Part shown: positions 8,872 through 16,863 of the stretch, piece by piece
How positions within the stretch are numbered: position 1 is the stretch's first letter
How the letters are laid out: each line of letters begins with the position of its first letter
Origin: Paractinoplanes aksuensis
GTDB lineage: Bacteria > Actinomycetota > Actinomycetes > Mycobacteriales > Micromonosporaceae
Assembly: GCF_024137025.1 (NCBI RefSeq)
Contig: NZ_JAMYJR010000062.1
Location: 1-52,586, forward strand
DNA length: 52,586 bases
Reading direction: 5' to 3'
Program-made: the position numbers and the translations under genes
Notes under the pieces: model-generated
What the model was told of the DNA's origin: nothing
Database searches by the model: none
The model's input: the letters and a program-made list of their open reading frames with translations, nothing else

Positions 8872-9758
8872 CGGTTCGCCTCGCCGTAGTAGGCGAGGAA
8901 GATCTCCTCAAGGCTGGGCTCACGTACGGCCAAGGTGGTCACCTCGGCTGCTGCGAGAGCTCGCAGCACCGGCGCGGGTGGGCCGGTCAACGCCAGCCGT
9001 AACCGCCCGGGGCCGACCGGCTCGACATCGTCGATGCCGCTGACGGTGCTCAGATCCGGTGGGGGACCCGTGTAGCCGATCTCGACCTCGGTGCGGTACA
9101 GCCGTCGCAGGTCGGTGACGGTGGCAATGTCGGCCAGCCGGCCGCTGCGCAGGATGGCCACCCGGTCACAAACGGCCTCGACCTCGGCCAATTGGTGCGA
9201 GCTGAGGAACACGGTCTGGCCGCGCCGACGAGCTTCCAGCACAGCGGTGCGGAAGACCCGTTCCATCAACGGGTCGAGCCCGCTGGTGGGTTCGTCCAGG
9301 ATCAACAACGGTGCCCTGGTCGCGAACGCGGCCACCAAGGCGACCTTCTGCCGGTTCCCGGTCGAGTAAGTGCCGGCCCGCTTGCGCAGGTCGAGGTCGA
9401 GCTGTTCAACGAGGTCGCTCTGATACGCGTGATCGACCCCGGGGCCGGTGCGCGCGAGTAGTTCCAGAATCTCGGCGCCGGTGAGCCGCGGCCACAAGGC
9501 CACGTCGGCGGGCACGTACGCGAGCTTCTCGTGGGCGGCTCTGATGTCGGCCGCCGGAATCCCGAAGATCTCGGCACTTCCGGCAGTGGCACGGGCCAGA
9601 CCGAGCAGCAGGCGGATCGTGGTCGACTTACCGGCGCCGTTGGGGCCGAGGAACCCGAATACCTCTCCCGATTCGACGCTCAGGTCGAGGCGATCGACGG
9701 CGCGAAGCCGCCCAAAGCGTTTGGTCAGGTGTTCGGTGCGGACGGCGGGCATGCTCAT
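8868..9758 (-). CDS. ABC exporter ATP-binding protein
   Basis: 296 residues: Walker A GPNGAGKST near residue 41, Q-loop region, signature YSTGNRQKV, Walker B LLILDEPTSGLDP and switch histidine SSHQ, followed by a C-terminal domain typical of drug/antibiotic exporters. The start ATG at 9758 has AGGAGG five bases upstream (a further in-frame extension to 9863 has no support). It powers the permease encoded by the next gene. Confidence 0.92.
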   Translation of the reverse strand: MSMPAVRTEHLTKRFGRLRAVDRLDLSVESGEVFGFLGPNGAGKSTTIRLLLGLARATAGSAEIFGIPAADIRAAHEKLAYVPADVALWPRLTGAEILELLARTGPGVDHAYQSDLVEQLDLDLRKRAGTYSTGNRQKVALVAAFATRAPLLILDEPTSGLDPLMERVFRTAVLEARRRGQTVFLSSHQLAEVEAVCDRVAILRSGRLADIATVTDLRRLYRTEVEIGYTGPPPDLSTVSGIDDVEPVGPGRLRLALTGPPAPVLRALAAAEVTTLAVREPSLEEIFLAYYGEANR

Positions 9759-9874
9759 CAAAGCCTCCTGGGCAAGAGCGGACGCTACTTGCCGACCAGA
9801 CTTCCCGGCGCACCTTCCATCACCGTACGCGTGGGCACGCCTCAGGGGAAGGCGACCCGCCAAACGGCAGTGCA

Positions 9875-9907
9875 GTCATGACAGCGTCGTTGGACTGTCA
9901 CCTTTCG
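9875..9907 (+). promoter_or_regulatory. Tandem 11-bp direct-repeat box (three repeats)
   Basis: Three consecutive 11-mers start GTCATG (9875), GTCGTT (9886) and GTCACC (9897). The box ends 69 bp before the ATG of the IscA-like gene at 9976. Confidence 0.75.
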
Positions 9908-9975
9908 GCGCGACTTTCTCCACATCCGCGAGGTTTCGTCGACGAAGGTCAACGTTTCGGTTCGAGGAGGCGATC

Positions 9976-10308
9976 ATGCTTACTGTTTCGAGTGGCGCGG
10001 CCGTTGCTGTGCAAGGGCTTCTGGCTCGGCCCGGGGTACCCGCGGGATCTTGCCTGCGCATTCAGATGGCCGCTGGTCGGAACCGGCTTCGTGTTCTGCT
10101 GGTCAGTTCGCCGTGCCCGGGCGATCTCGTCTTCGATATCGACGGCCGGCCGGCTCTGCTGGTCGCGGCCGAGGTGGCTGAGCGCGTCGGCGATCAGATT
10201 CTGATGGTGCGGCGCAGTGAAGCCGGTCGGATGCAGTTCGTCCTCGATGCGACCGCTGAGGGATCGGACGAACAATGCGAGCCGCGGGACCTCGTCGTCG
10301 CAAGGTAG
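9976..10308 (+). CDS. HesB/IscA-like protein without the cysteine triad
   Basis: 110 residues. The order of segments (LTVSSGAAVAVQGLL, PGVPAGSCLRIQM, a central beta region, PCPGDLVFD, LVAAEVAERV, MQFVLDA) follows the A-type iron-sulfur carrier fold and aligns with the products at 16493-16780 and 19469-19756. The C-terminal CxC motif and first ligand cysteine of true IscA proteins are missing, so iron-sulfur binding by the usual ligands is unlikely. ATG at 9976 follows GAGGAGG. Preceded by a three-repeat operator. This is the most diverged of three close copies. Confidence 0.7.
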   Translation: MLTVSSGAAVAVQGLLARPGVPAGSCLRIQMAAGRNRLRVLLVSSPCPGDLVFDIDGRPALLVAAEVAERVGDQILMVRRSEAGRMQFVLDATAEGSDEQCEPRDLVVAR

Positions 10309-10459
10309 GGCGGCGCTTCAGGCGCGGGGACGCCGGCGGTGGCCCGCCGCGACCTGGCAGCCGCGCCTCAACGGTTGCTGCGGGCCGCGGAGGCGGCTGG
10401 AGAACAGGAACCACGCGGCCCCCATGCGGTACGGGGGTGAACAGCGGGCGGCGGACACG

Positions 10460-10750
10460 TCAGCGCCGTGAGGGATCGTGCTGCTCGTTCGTCCGAGCTT
10501 TCCGCTGCAGGGCGGCGGTCATCGTCAAGCCACCGATGCCGGCGAACAAGACCTGCATGATGAGTTCTTGCAGGCGGCTGAGGGTGTCGCCGGTCGCTGC
10601 TTGCACTGCCATATCGCCGCCCGCGGCGGCGGCCGAGCAGATCAGGGCGCAGACCCACCAGGGTAACGCCTGCCACGTCGGCACGAGCCGGCGCGTACCG
10701 ACGCCGACGGCCGTGCCGACCGCGACGGCCATGATCAGGCTGACGGGCAC
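10460..10750 (-). CDS. GlsB/YeaQ/YmgE-like small membrane protein
   Basis: 96 residues with three hydrophobic segments: an N-terminal glycine-rich helix (IMAVAVGTAVGVGTRRLVP), a second (WWVCALICSAAAAGG) and a third (LIMQVLFAGIGGLTMTAAL). The pattern matches the transglycosylase-associated GlsB/YeaQ-like family and the paralogue at 17469-17753. The GTG start at 10750 is preceded by GGAGCAGGAG. A tandem-repeat box lies 67 bp upstream. Family members are envelope-stress proteins of unknown mechanism. Confidence 0.65.
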   Translation of the reverse strand: MPVSLIMAVAVGTAVGVGTRRLVPTWQALPWWVCALICSAAAAGGDMAVQAATGDTLSRLQELIMQVLFAGIGGLTMTAALQRKARTNEQHDPSRR

Positions 10751-10816
10751 GGCGGCGCTCCTGCTCCGATTTTCACACTTCCTCCAGGTGACGAACTCAT
10801 CCGAGTTTCGGTGGAG

Positions 10817-10838
10817 GGCATGGCGACAGTTCGGCGTC
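10817..10838 (-). promoter_or_regulatory. Tandem 11-bp repeat box (degenerate first repeat)
   Basis: On the minus strand GACGCCGAACT is followed by GTCGCC. It ends 67 bp before the GTG of the GlsB-like gene, the same distance as the better boxes. Weaker match than most. Confidence 0.5.
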
Positions 10839-10889
10839 CGGATCACAAAGCCGTGACGACTGACCGACGCAAACTGTCACGCTGCACGA

Positions 10890-11336
10890 TCAGGATGTCG
10901 CCCGGCGATGGCGGATCACCCGGAAGCCGAGCTCGTGCAGGTCCCGCACGACGGCGGCGAGGTGTTCGAAGGTCACCGGTTTGACGGCGTAGCCCTGCAC
11001 CGGCAGGTCCTGGGCCCGCAGAATGTGCTCGGCGGCTGGTGAGTTCACCAGCAGGATGACCGGAACGGGTGCGGTGGCCGGCGTCTCGCGGAGCCGTTTC
11101 AGCAGGGTGCGGCCGTCATGGCGGGGCAGGTTGAGGTCGAGCAGAACAAGGTCGGGTACGTGCGGGGTCTCGTACGGCGCGGCGCCGAGCAGGTAGGCCA
11201 TTGCGGTGGCCACGTCGGAGACCGCCTCGAGGTGATTGACCAGTTTGTGGTCGGTCAGGTCGTCGAGAGTCAGTACCCGGTCGGCCGGGTCGTCCTGGAC
11301 GAGAAGAAGTTCGATCTGGTCGTCCGCTGTCATCAT
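10890..11336 (-). CDS. Single-domain response regulator (CheY/Rcp1-like)
   Basis: 148 residues, receiver domain only: acidic pair D15/D16 (LLVQDDPADR), phosphoacceptor D67 (LVLLDLNLPRHDG), N98/S99 in place of the usual T/S, and K119 (YAVKPVT). Proteins of this build relay phosphate from bacteriophytochrome-like or other sensor kinases without binding DNA. No sensor kinase is adjacent. GGAGG abuts two consecutive ATGs, so the start may be 11333. A degraded copy of its 3-prime end lies near 36.9-37.1 kb. Confidence 0.85.
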   Translation of the reverse strand: MMTADDQIELLLVQDDPADRVLTLDDLTDHKLVNHLEAVSDVATAMAYLLGAAPYETPHVPDLVLLDLNLPRHDGRTLLKRLRETPATAPVPVILLVNSPAAEHILRAQDLPVQGYAVKPVTFEHLAAVVRDLHELGFRVIRHRRATS

Positions 11337-11395
11337 CCTCCGTCGGAAGGGTGCAGTAATGCACGTATCTTGCGACGGCCTACCTTAGCGTGCCG

Positions 11396-11890
11396 CTATG
11401 ACGACGCCGACTCCCACCGGGTCCACCACTGAGCGTCGGGTAGCTCGCCGGTCACCTCGACCAAGGCGTTGAGGACGGCCGCGAAGCCGAGGGGCCGGGT
11501 CAGGGACAGCTCGGCGATCAGGGTGGAGAGTGCGGTGCGGCGCCTGCGCATGACCTCGCCGACCAGGTCGCGGCCGGCGGGGGTCAGGGTGATCCAGGCG
11601 GCGCGCCGGTCGTCGGGGCGTTCCTGGCGGGCGACCAGGTTTTTGCGGACCAGGCGGTTGCACATCCGGGTGGCGGTGGACGAGGTGACCTGGAGTTCGT
11701 GGGCGAGGTCGACGATGCGCTGCGGGCCGTGGGAGACGAGAAAGACCAGCGTACGGTATTGGGGGAGGGTGACCTCCTCGTCGAGGTCGGCCAGCGATCG
11801 CGCGGCCAGGCCCACGAAGGCCCGGCTCAGCGCGAGCAGGGCCCCGACCACTTCTTGTTCACCGGGGGACAGGGTCGGCTGCGAAGTCAC
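11396..11890 (-). CDS. MarR-family transcriptional regulator
   Basis: 164 residues of a MarR-type winged-helix repressor: LPQYRTLVFLVSHG, DLAHELQVTSSTATRMCNRL (recognition helix), then the wing NLVARQERPDDRRAAWITLT and long dimerisation helices. GTG start at 11890. It lies 23 bp after the DUF4142 gene on the same strand, with a perfect inverted repeat in the gap that could be a terminator or its own operator. The effector is unknown. Confidence 0.85.
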   Translation of the reverse strand: MTSQPTLSPGEQEVVGALLALSRAFVGLAARSLADLDEEVTLPQYRTLVFLVSHGPQRIVDLAHELQVTSSTATRMCNRLVRKNLVARQERPDDRRAAWITLTPAGRDLVGEVMRRRRTALSTLIAELSLTRPLGFAAVLNALVEVTGELPDAQWWTRWESASS

Positions 11891-11903
11891 CTGGACACTT
11901 TCA

Positions 11904-11935
11904 CATGGTGCGCTCACCCGCGTGAGCGCACCATG
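11904..11935 (-). terminator. Perfect 14-bp inverted repeat between DUF4142 and marR-like genes
   Basis: Arms CATGGTGCGCTCAC (11904-11917) and GTGAGCGCACCATG (11922-11935) with loop CCGC. It overlaps the last codons and stop of the DUF4142 gene. A terminator/attenuator is the simplest reading; a MarR operator is possible. Confidence 0.65.
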
Positions 11936-12639
11936 CGGATCACGGTCACCGAGGCCACACCGAGCATGACGATCAGCACGCCGACGAGAACGGTGGTGCT
12001 GACCGGCCCCCGGAGGCCCGCGTTGGCCTGGGCGATCGCGAGGGCGGAGGTGTCCTGGGCGGGCGGCAGGGCCGCCGGGGGCAGCCGTTCGTACTGCACC
12101 AGCCCGGTGCTCTCCAGCATCTTCATGTGGTTCATGACGAAGATGTTGGCGTCGTCGGCCAGCTTGCGGACGATCGGGTCGCGGGTCGACGAGCGGACGG
12201 CGCCGATCACTGGGAAGATTTTGCCGTGGGCGGCGCGCAGCCGGGTCACGAAGATCTGGTCGAACTGGACGCCCTTGGCCTTCTGCATCTCGTTGAGCCA
12301 GCCTTGTTGCTCCGCGGTCGGCGTCGAGGGAATGGCGGCGCCGAGCTTGTTGGCGGCGTCGACGACCAGCTGATCGAGCTGAACGTGCTGGTCGGCGATC
12401 ATCGTGCCGACCTTGCGCACCTTGGGGCTGCCGCGCTGTGCGGCCATCTGCCCGGCCGGGATCTCCCACAGACCGGCCTGGCGTACGCCGTTGAGCAGCA
12501 GCATGTCGGCCGCGTTGAGCTGGGTCGGGAAGCCCGATCCGGGGTCGGCGGCCGCCGGGCCGGGCGTCGCGACCAGCGCCGCGGCGACAGCAACCAGCAC
12601 CGTTGCCGCGGTGCGACGGATGTGCGTACGGCGAAGCAA
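11914..12639 (-). CDS. Exported DUF4142 protein with C-terminal membrane anchor
   Basis: 241 residues. Signal peptide at the N-terminus (RRTAATVLVAVAAALVATPG, cleavage after AAA), a DUF4142 helical domain (LNAADMLLLNGVRQAGLWEI, QHVQLDQLV, FVMNHMKMLESTG) and a C-terminal helix (VLVGVLIVMLGVASVTVI) followed by basic residues, suggesting an outward-facing anchored protein. DUF4142 belongs to the ferritin-like DUF305/DUF4142 group, function unknown. TTG at 12639 is favoured by GGAGG five bases upstream; GTG at 12651 is the alternative. A candidate stress promoter lies upstream. Confidence 0.8.
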   Translation of the reverse strand: MLRRTHIRRTAATVLVAVAAALVATPGPAAADPGSGFPTQLNAADMLLLNGVRQAGLWEIPAGQMAAQRGSPKVRKVGTMIADQHVQLDQLVVDAANKLGAAIPSTPTAEQQGWLNEMQKAKGVQFDQIFVTRLRAAHGKIFPVIGAVRSSTRDPIVRKLADDANIFVMNHMKMLESTGLVQYERLPPAALPPAQDTSALAIAQANAGLRGPVSTTVLVGVLIVMLGVASVTVIRMVRSRG

Positions 12640-12699
12640 CTGAACCTCCACGAGATCGGCGGGCGTCGTCAGCCAGTACGAACACCGCCCGAGAAAGGT

Positions 12700-12724
12700 T
12701 CACCCGTGCACTAAATTTTGAAAC
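12700..12724 (-). promoter_or_regulatory. Candidate SigB/SigF-type promoter of the DUF4142 gene
   Basis: On the minus strand GTTT (12724-12721), 15 bases, then GGGTGA (12705-12700). This fits the SigB/SigF consensus well. It lies in an unusually AT-rich patch 61 bp before the start codon. Confidence 0.5.
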
Positions 12725-12733
12725 GAATACGTG

Positions 12734-12952
12734 TCAGCCGAGTTGGCTGAGCCGCTCGCGGACGGCGCGATCCACCTGATCGCGGGCGTAGCCCCGCAGG
12801 CGTTGCCTGAAGGCGACGTTCTCGAGCATTTTCTGCGCTGCGACCCGAAGGGTCTCGCTGCCGGAGGCCAGCGCCTCGTCGGCCTGCCTCAGGGCAGCGT
12901 CCACCTGGTTCATGTCGTAGCCGCGTAACGCCGTCATGAATCGGTCAGCCAT
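12734..12952 (-). CDS. DivIVA-like mini-protein
   Basis: 72 residues with two copies of a DivIVA-type N-terminal motif: ALRGYDMNQVDAAL near the start and RLRGYARDQVDRAV near the end, separated by a short helix (ADEALASGSETLRVAAQKML). In DivIVA proteins this motif binds membrane at poles or septa, followed by a long coiled coil, which is absent here. Likely the last gene of the BON-kinase operon, 37 bp after the kinase stop. Confidence 0.55.
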   Translation of the reverse strand: MADRFMTALRGYDMNQVDAALRQADEALASGSETLRVAAQKMLENVAFRQRLRGYARDQVDRAVRERLSQLG

Positions 12953-12989
12953 GGCCGGGATCGTATCGACCGCCTTCCGGCCGCCCGGC

Positions 12990-14003
12990 TCACGCTTGGG
13001 CGCTGTCCGGATGAGACGACGCGTCGTCAGCGACGGTGGCCGCCACGTCCGGCGATCTCCAGCCTGCCTCCCCAGGGCCGTCCGAGACGTTCTGGGTGAC
13101 CAGCAGGCCGGCAATCAACGCGGCCACTGCCGCACAGGCCGCCGCCAAGGCAAGCGGCTTCGTCGCGCGGTGAACGACGGGTCGGCTCGGCAGGGGTCGG
13201 CCACGGGCCACTCGGCGCAACGCCTGGGCAGCCTCGGCGGCGCTCGGGCGTTTGCCCGGTCGCGGCGACAGGCACCGCTCGTAGAGGTCGACGAACTCGG
13301 GCGGGTGGTCCTGGGGGCTCGGCAGTGTCGGCACTGGTCTGAGGTGCCGATCGATCAGGACCTGCTCGGGAGAGCAGCCCTGCCAGGGTGGGGTGGCGGT
13401 GAGGCACTCGTGCAACAGGACGCCGAGGGCGTAGACGTCGGCCGCCGGCAGCGAGCGTTCGCCCATGAGTTGTTCCGGCGCTGAGTAGGCTGGGGTGCCC
13501 CATACCCGTCCGTCGGCGTCGACCGGCTTCTCATGGGAGGAGGTGGCCACGCCGAAGTCGACGAGTTTCGCCCCGCCCCGGGCCAGCATCACGTTCTTCG
13601 GTTTGACGTCGCGGTGCACAATTCCGCGTTCGTGGGCGGAGGCCAAGGCGGCTGCGACGTCGGCCCCGACGGCTGCCGCTTCGGCCAAGGAGAGCGGGCC
13701 GTTCCTTTTCAGGAGGTCGGCGAGCGTTCCGTCTGGAAGATATTCCATGACGAGGAATGGCGCTTTCGACCCGTCTACGACGGCCGCGCCGAAGTCATAG
13801 ATGCGGGCGACGTTCGGATGACTGAGGCTTGCTGCCGTACGGGCCTCGGCCAGCGGCGTGCTCACCCCAGCCCCGTCCGGCCCGTGCATGATCTTGATGG
13901 CAACCGGACGTCGTAAGGAGCAATCGAACCCGCGGTGCACGGCGGCGCTTCCTCCGCGCCCGACGACAGCCCCGACTCGATAGCGTCCGGCCAGCAGAGG
14001 CAT
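12990..14003 (-). CDS. Transmembrane Ser/Thr protein kinase (PknB-type)
   Basis: 337 residues. Kinase domain at about 1-265: glycine loop GRGGSAAVHRG, lysine in VAIKIM, HRDVKPKNV, DFGVAT, APEQ. One membrane helix follows (LALAAACAAVAALIAGLLV, near residue 300) and a short extracellular tail without PASTA repeats. ATG at 14003 is preceded by GAAGGG; an upstream in-frame ATG at 14084 overlaps the BON gene stop. It is in line with the BON gene upstream and the DivIVA-like gene downstream, so probably one operon under the box at 14684-14705. Confidence 0.9.
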   Translation of the reverse strand: MPLLAGRYRVGAVVGRGGSAAVHRGFDCSLRRPVAIKIMHGPDGAGVSTPLAEARTAASLSHPNVARIYDFGAAVVDGSKAPFLVMEYLPDGTLADLLKRNGPLSLAEAAAVGADVAAALASAHERGIVHRDVKPKNVMLARGGAKLVDFGVATSSHEKPVDADGRVWGTPAYSAPEQLMGERSLPAADVYALGVLLHECLTATPPWQGCSPEQVLIDRHLRPVPTLPSPQDHPPEFVDLYERCLSPRPGKRPSAAEAAQALRRVARGRPLPSRPVVHRATKPLALAAACAAVAALIAGLLVTQNVSDGPGEAGWRSPDVAATVADDASSHPDSAQA

Positions 14004-14080
14004 GCAATTACCCTTCGCGAAACAGACAAGGCGTGCACAAAGTCCATTATGACCGGAATCGGCGATAACTAACTCTTCCG

Positions 14081-14620
14081 TCAAAGACGTCTATGTGACG
14101 AAAGCCATCGGAGCGCATGGCGTACCGGCAGCACGATGACCGTGCCCGCAAGCGTGATGACCAAGGCGGTGACGGAGGAAACACCCAAGGCAACGGTGGT
14201 CACGGGCAGCGCGAGCCAGAGCGCGATCAGGGACATGAAGGTGAACGGGCCGACCGGTTCCTGTTCGTCGCTGCGGTTCCGGGGACTGTCGGTGCTCTCG
14301 CCGCGCAGCTCGGCGACGATCGCCTCGAACGCGTCGGCCGCAGGCGGGGGCGCTACGAGGGTGTTGCACACGTCGCGCGCGCCCGGCACTGAACGGGCGA
14401 CCGCGCCGGCCGTGACCCGGACGGTCGATGACCGGACGACCCCGGCCAGAACGACCACGTCATTCTGCACGCTCACCCGGATCGGCTCGTGTCTTGTCCG
14501 GTGATCCTCGGCCAGTCCGCAGACCGCGGCCAGAGCCAGCCGGGTCTCCCGCGAGGCGGTCACGGGATCCCGCCGACGCTGTTGCGCCAGGAACGCGTCG
14601 TCGGGGAGCGGTTGCACCAT
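14081..14620 (-). CDS. BON-domain protein with two membrane helices
   Basis: 179 residues. Residues about 25-100 form a BON domain (IRVSVQNDVVVLAGVVRSST, AGAVARSVPGARDVCNTLVA), a fold linked to phospholipid or surface contact in OsmY-like proteins. The C-terminal third has two hydrophobic helices (FMSLIALWLALPVTTVALG, ALVITLAGTVIVLPV). ATG at 14620 follows GAGGAGGG. First gene of the BON-kinase-DivIVA-like operon, with a tandem box 64 bp upstream. Confidence 0.75.
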   Translation of the reverse strand: MVQPLPDDAFLAQQRRRDPVTASRETRLALAAVCGLAEDHRTRHEPIRVSVQNDVVVLAGVVRSSTVRVTAGAVARSVPGARDVCNTLVAPPPAADAFEAIVAELRGESTDSPRNRSDEQEPVGPFTFMSLIALWLALPVTTVALGVSSVTALVITLAGTVIVLPVRHALRWLSSHRRL

Positions 14621-14683
14621 GTGGCCCTCCTCTCAGCTGAGACCACATGCCATCGTGGGTGGCCGAGTTGGCGGGTCTTCCTC

Positions 14684-14705
14684 AACGACATGACACTTCC
14701 ATGAC
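14684..14705 (-). promoter_or_regulatory. Tandem 11-bp direct-repeat box
   Basis: Minus strand GTCATGGAAGT then GTCATG, exact 11-bp period, 64 bp before the BON gene start. Part of a divergent pair with the box at 14716-14737. Confidence 0.8.
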
Positions 14706-14715
14706 ACCGGAATCC

Positions 14716-14737
14716 GTCATGAGACTGTCATGAAAGA
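14716..14737 (+). promoter_or_regulatory. Tandem 11-bp direct-repeat box
   Basis: GTCATGAGACT then GTCATGAAAGA, one of the best copies, 70 bp before the ATG at 14807. Ten bases separate it from the minus-strand box that serves the BON operon. Confidence 0.85.
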
Positions 14738-14806
14738 GCGGGTGCAGTGCCATCGTCGGCGGGTAGCCCTGAGGCGACACAGCCGTATCGAGGACGGTGA
14801 GCACAC

Positions 14807-15097
14807 ATGGATGCAGAGCGCCGGAATGCGCAGTTCGACGAGATTGTCACCAAACTGGTCGCCGACGACCCGTCCTTCGAAACGGCGACGCGCACCCCGC
14901 TCGCCTGGGACGCTCTGGCCCGTGTGCTGCTGCTGGTGGTCGCAGCGCTGGGCTGGGCTGGGTTGTCGGTCCTCATGGTCGTGTGGGGCTGGCGCGGCGT
15001 ACTGGTCACGGTGCCGATCGTCGTCGCCGGATTCGTCGTCGCCGTCCGGCTGACCCGCAATGGTGGAGCATCACAGGCAGGAGACCGCACCACCTGA
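14807..15097 (+). CDS. DUF3040-like small membrane protein
   Basis: 96 residues: an N-terminal segment NAQFDEIVTKLVADDPSF typical of DUF3040 proteins, then two membrane helices (LLLVVAALGWAGLSVLMVVW and VLVTVPIVVAGFVVAV). Paralogues in the window are at 21888-22139 and 41337-41705. All three have a tandem 11-bp box upstream. No function is established. Followed after 46 bp by the antiporter gene in the same direction, so probably co-transcribed. Confidence 0.7.
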   Translation: MDAERRNAQFDEIVTKLVADDPSFETATRTPLAWDALARVLLLVVAALGWAGLSVLMVVWGWRGVLVTVPIVVAGFVVAVRLTRNGGASQAGDRTT

Positions 15098-15143
15098 CGC
15101 CCGCGCGCCGGCGTAACACGACTTCCGATGATCCGGAGAATGC

Positions 15144-16367
15144 ATGCTGTTGCTGGCGTTTGCCGCCGTCCTGCTCGCCGCGGTGCTTATATCCGCGCTC
15201 GCGAAGCGGACGATCCTGTCGACCGCGGTGCTGTTTCTGCTCGCCGGATTCGTTCTCGGTGAGGGAGTCACCGGCGTGCTCGACGTGCACGCCGACGCCC
15301 CGATCGTGGGAACGCTGGCCGAACTCGCTCTGTTCGCCGTGCTGTTCACCGATGGGATGCGAGTCGGGTGGGCCGATCTGCGCTCGGCGTGGCGCCTACC
15401 CGGCCGGGCCCTCGGCTGGGGTCTGCCGCTCACCCTGGTCGCCACGGCGGCGGCCGCGCACTGGATCGTGGGGCTCGGCTGGGCCGAGTCGCTGCTGATC
15501 GGTGCGATTCTCAGCCCGACCGACCCGGTGTTCGCCTCGGCTCTGGTCGGCAACGAGAAGGTGCCAGCTCGGTTGCGGCACCTGCTCAACGTCGAGTCCG
15601 GTGTCAACGACGGCCTGGCGTTGCCCTTCGTGATCGTCTTCCTGGCAGTGGCGCAAGGATCGCAGGATCTGCACCTGGGCGAACTCGGCCTCGAGATCGT
15701 CAGCGGACTGGCCATCGGCGTGCTGGTGCCGGTCGCCGCGCTCCTGCTGGAGAAGTCCCGGTTCTTCTCGGCGTCAACGGCCTACGAGCCGCTCAACGGA
15801 CTGGCCATCGGATTGCTGGTGCTGGCCCTGGCCCAGGCGACCCACGCCAACCTGTTCCTGGCCGCCTTCGCCGCCGGGATCACCGTGGCGACGTTCGGCC
15901 CACGCCAGCGGGTGGCCTTCGAGCACTTCGGCGAGAATATCGCCGAGCTGTTCAAGCTGGCCGCGCTGCTGGTCTTCGGCGCGCTCATCTCCCCGGCGTT
16001 CCTGGGGGAGATCTCCTGGACCGGCTGGCTGTTCGCGGTGCTGGCGATCTTCGCCGCCCGTCCCCTTGCCCTTTATCTGTCGTTCTTGCGGTCCGGGCTG
16101 GACATGCGGGAACAGGCGGCTGCGATGTGGTTCGGGCCGAAGGGATTCGCCTCGGTGGTCTACGGCCTGCTCGTCCTCGAGTCCGGCATCGGCGCCGCCG
16201 ACCAGATTTTCCACCTGGTCGCCCTGACCATCGTGCTGTCGATCGTGCTGCATTCCTCGACCGATGTCGTCGTCGCCCGAGCCTTCGACGACCAGGCGGA
16301 AGTCCCGGCCTGGCACGGTACCCTGCGCCGCTCCTGGCGGCGGCCGGACAGGACCGAGACCCGCTGA
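15144..16367 (+). CDS. CPA1-family Na+(K+)/H+ antiporter (NhaP-type)
   Basis: 407 residues with about 12 membrane helices. The ion-binding core is visible: ILSPTDPVFASALV and NVESGVNDGLALPFVIVF, with the Asp-bearing motifs expected for CPA1 exchangers, then FGENIAELFKLAALLVFGAL and GPKGFASVVYGLLVLES. It exchanges monovalent cations for protons across the cell membrane. No long cytosolic regulatory tail. Located behind the DUF3040-like gene and its box. A degenerate fragment of a homologous gene lies at 37084-37345. Confidence 0.9.
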   Translation: MLLLAFAAVLLAAVLISALAKRTILSTAVLFLLAGFVLGEGVTGVLDVHADAPIVGTLAELALFAVLFTDGMRVGWADLRSAWRLPGRALGWGLPLTLVATAAAAHWIVGLGWAESLLIGAILSPTDPVFASALVGNEKVPARLRHLLNVESGVNDGLALPFVIVFLAVAQGSQDLHLGELGLEIVSGLAIGVLVPVAALLLEKSRFFSASTAYEPLNGLAIGLLVLALAQATHANLFLAAFAAGITVATFGPRQRVAFEHFGENIAELFKLAALLVFGALISPAFLGEISWTGWLFAVLAIFAARPLALYLSFLRSGLDMREQAAAMWFGPKGFASVVYGLLVLESGIGAADQIFHLVALTIVLSIVLHSSTDVVVARAFDDQAEVPAWHGTLRRSWRRPDRTETR

Positions 16368-16369
16368 CC

Positions 16370-16405
16370 CGCACCGCATCAGGCTCATACCCCTGATGCG
16401 GTGCG
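16370..16405 (+). terminator. Hairpin after the antiporter gene
   Basis: Perfect 14-bp stem CGCACCGCATCAGG / CCTGATGCGGTGCG with an 8-base loop, directly after the stop codon. It also sits at the end of the convergent operon ending at 16493. Confidence 0.85.
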
Positions 16406-16492
16406 CGACGGGGGCATCTCTGGTCGGCGAAGATCTCCCCAGGCTCCGGGCCGGCGAGCTTCGTGCACGCCGGCGACGCGAAGCCCGGGAGG

Positions 16493-16780
16493 TCAGTTCG
16501 GCGGTGAGTCGAGCCGGAACTCGACTCGTCCGGTGTCGTCGGTGCTTGCGTCGAGCGTCTTGCCGTCCAGCAGCGCGGTTGCCTCCGGCGCGACGAACAC
16601 CTGCACCTGCTCGGCGGCTTCGTGCACCTCGTCTCCGGGGTGGGGCTGCCCGGTCAGCGACAGGCGCAGCGTCTCCGCGGTGGCACCGGCCGAGATACGC
16701 AGACTGGCTCCGTCCGGAGCGTCCGGCATGGTGGTCAGCTCGCGGATCGCCAGCACAGCATCGTGGGAAAGGGTAAACAC
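16493..16780 (-). CDS. HesB/IscA-like protein without the cysteine triad
   Basis: 95 residues starting MFTLSHDAVLAIRELT, an A-type carrier fold with ASLRISAG, LTGQPHPGDEV, VFVAPEATALLDGKTLD and VEFRLDSPPN. It contains no cysteine, so it cannot hold an iron-sulfur cluster in the usual way. Same length as the product of 19469-19756, with clear similarity. GTG at 16780 is chosen because GAGGAG lies 9 bases upstream. Last gene of the GlsB-STAS-IscA-like run on the minus strand. Confidence 0.75.
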   Translation of the reverse strand: MFTLSHDAVLAIRELTTMPDAPDGASLRISAGATAETLRLSLTGQPHPGDEVHEAAEQVQVFVAPEATALLDGKTLDASTDDTGRVEFRLDSPPN

Positions 16781-16863
16781 GGCAGTGATCTCCTCATCGG
16801 CTCGAGGTTCAAGGACCTCGGCCGACGCTTGTGTCCGAATGTGGAGGGGGCTCCTCCGTAGGA

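Noticed and set aside
9875..9907. DosR-type palindromic dormancy box as an explanation for the repeated motif
   Set aside because: The repeats are direct, not inverted, and lack the GGGAC/GTCCC arms of that motif.
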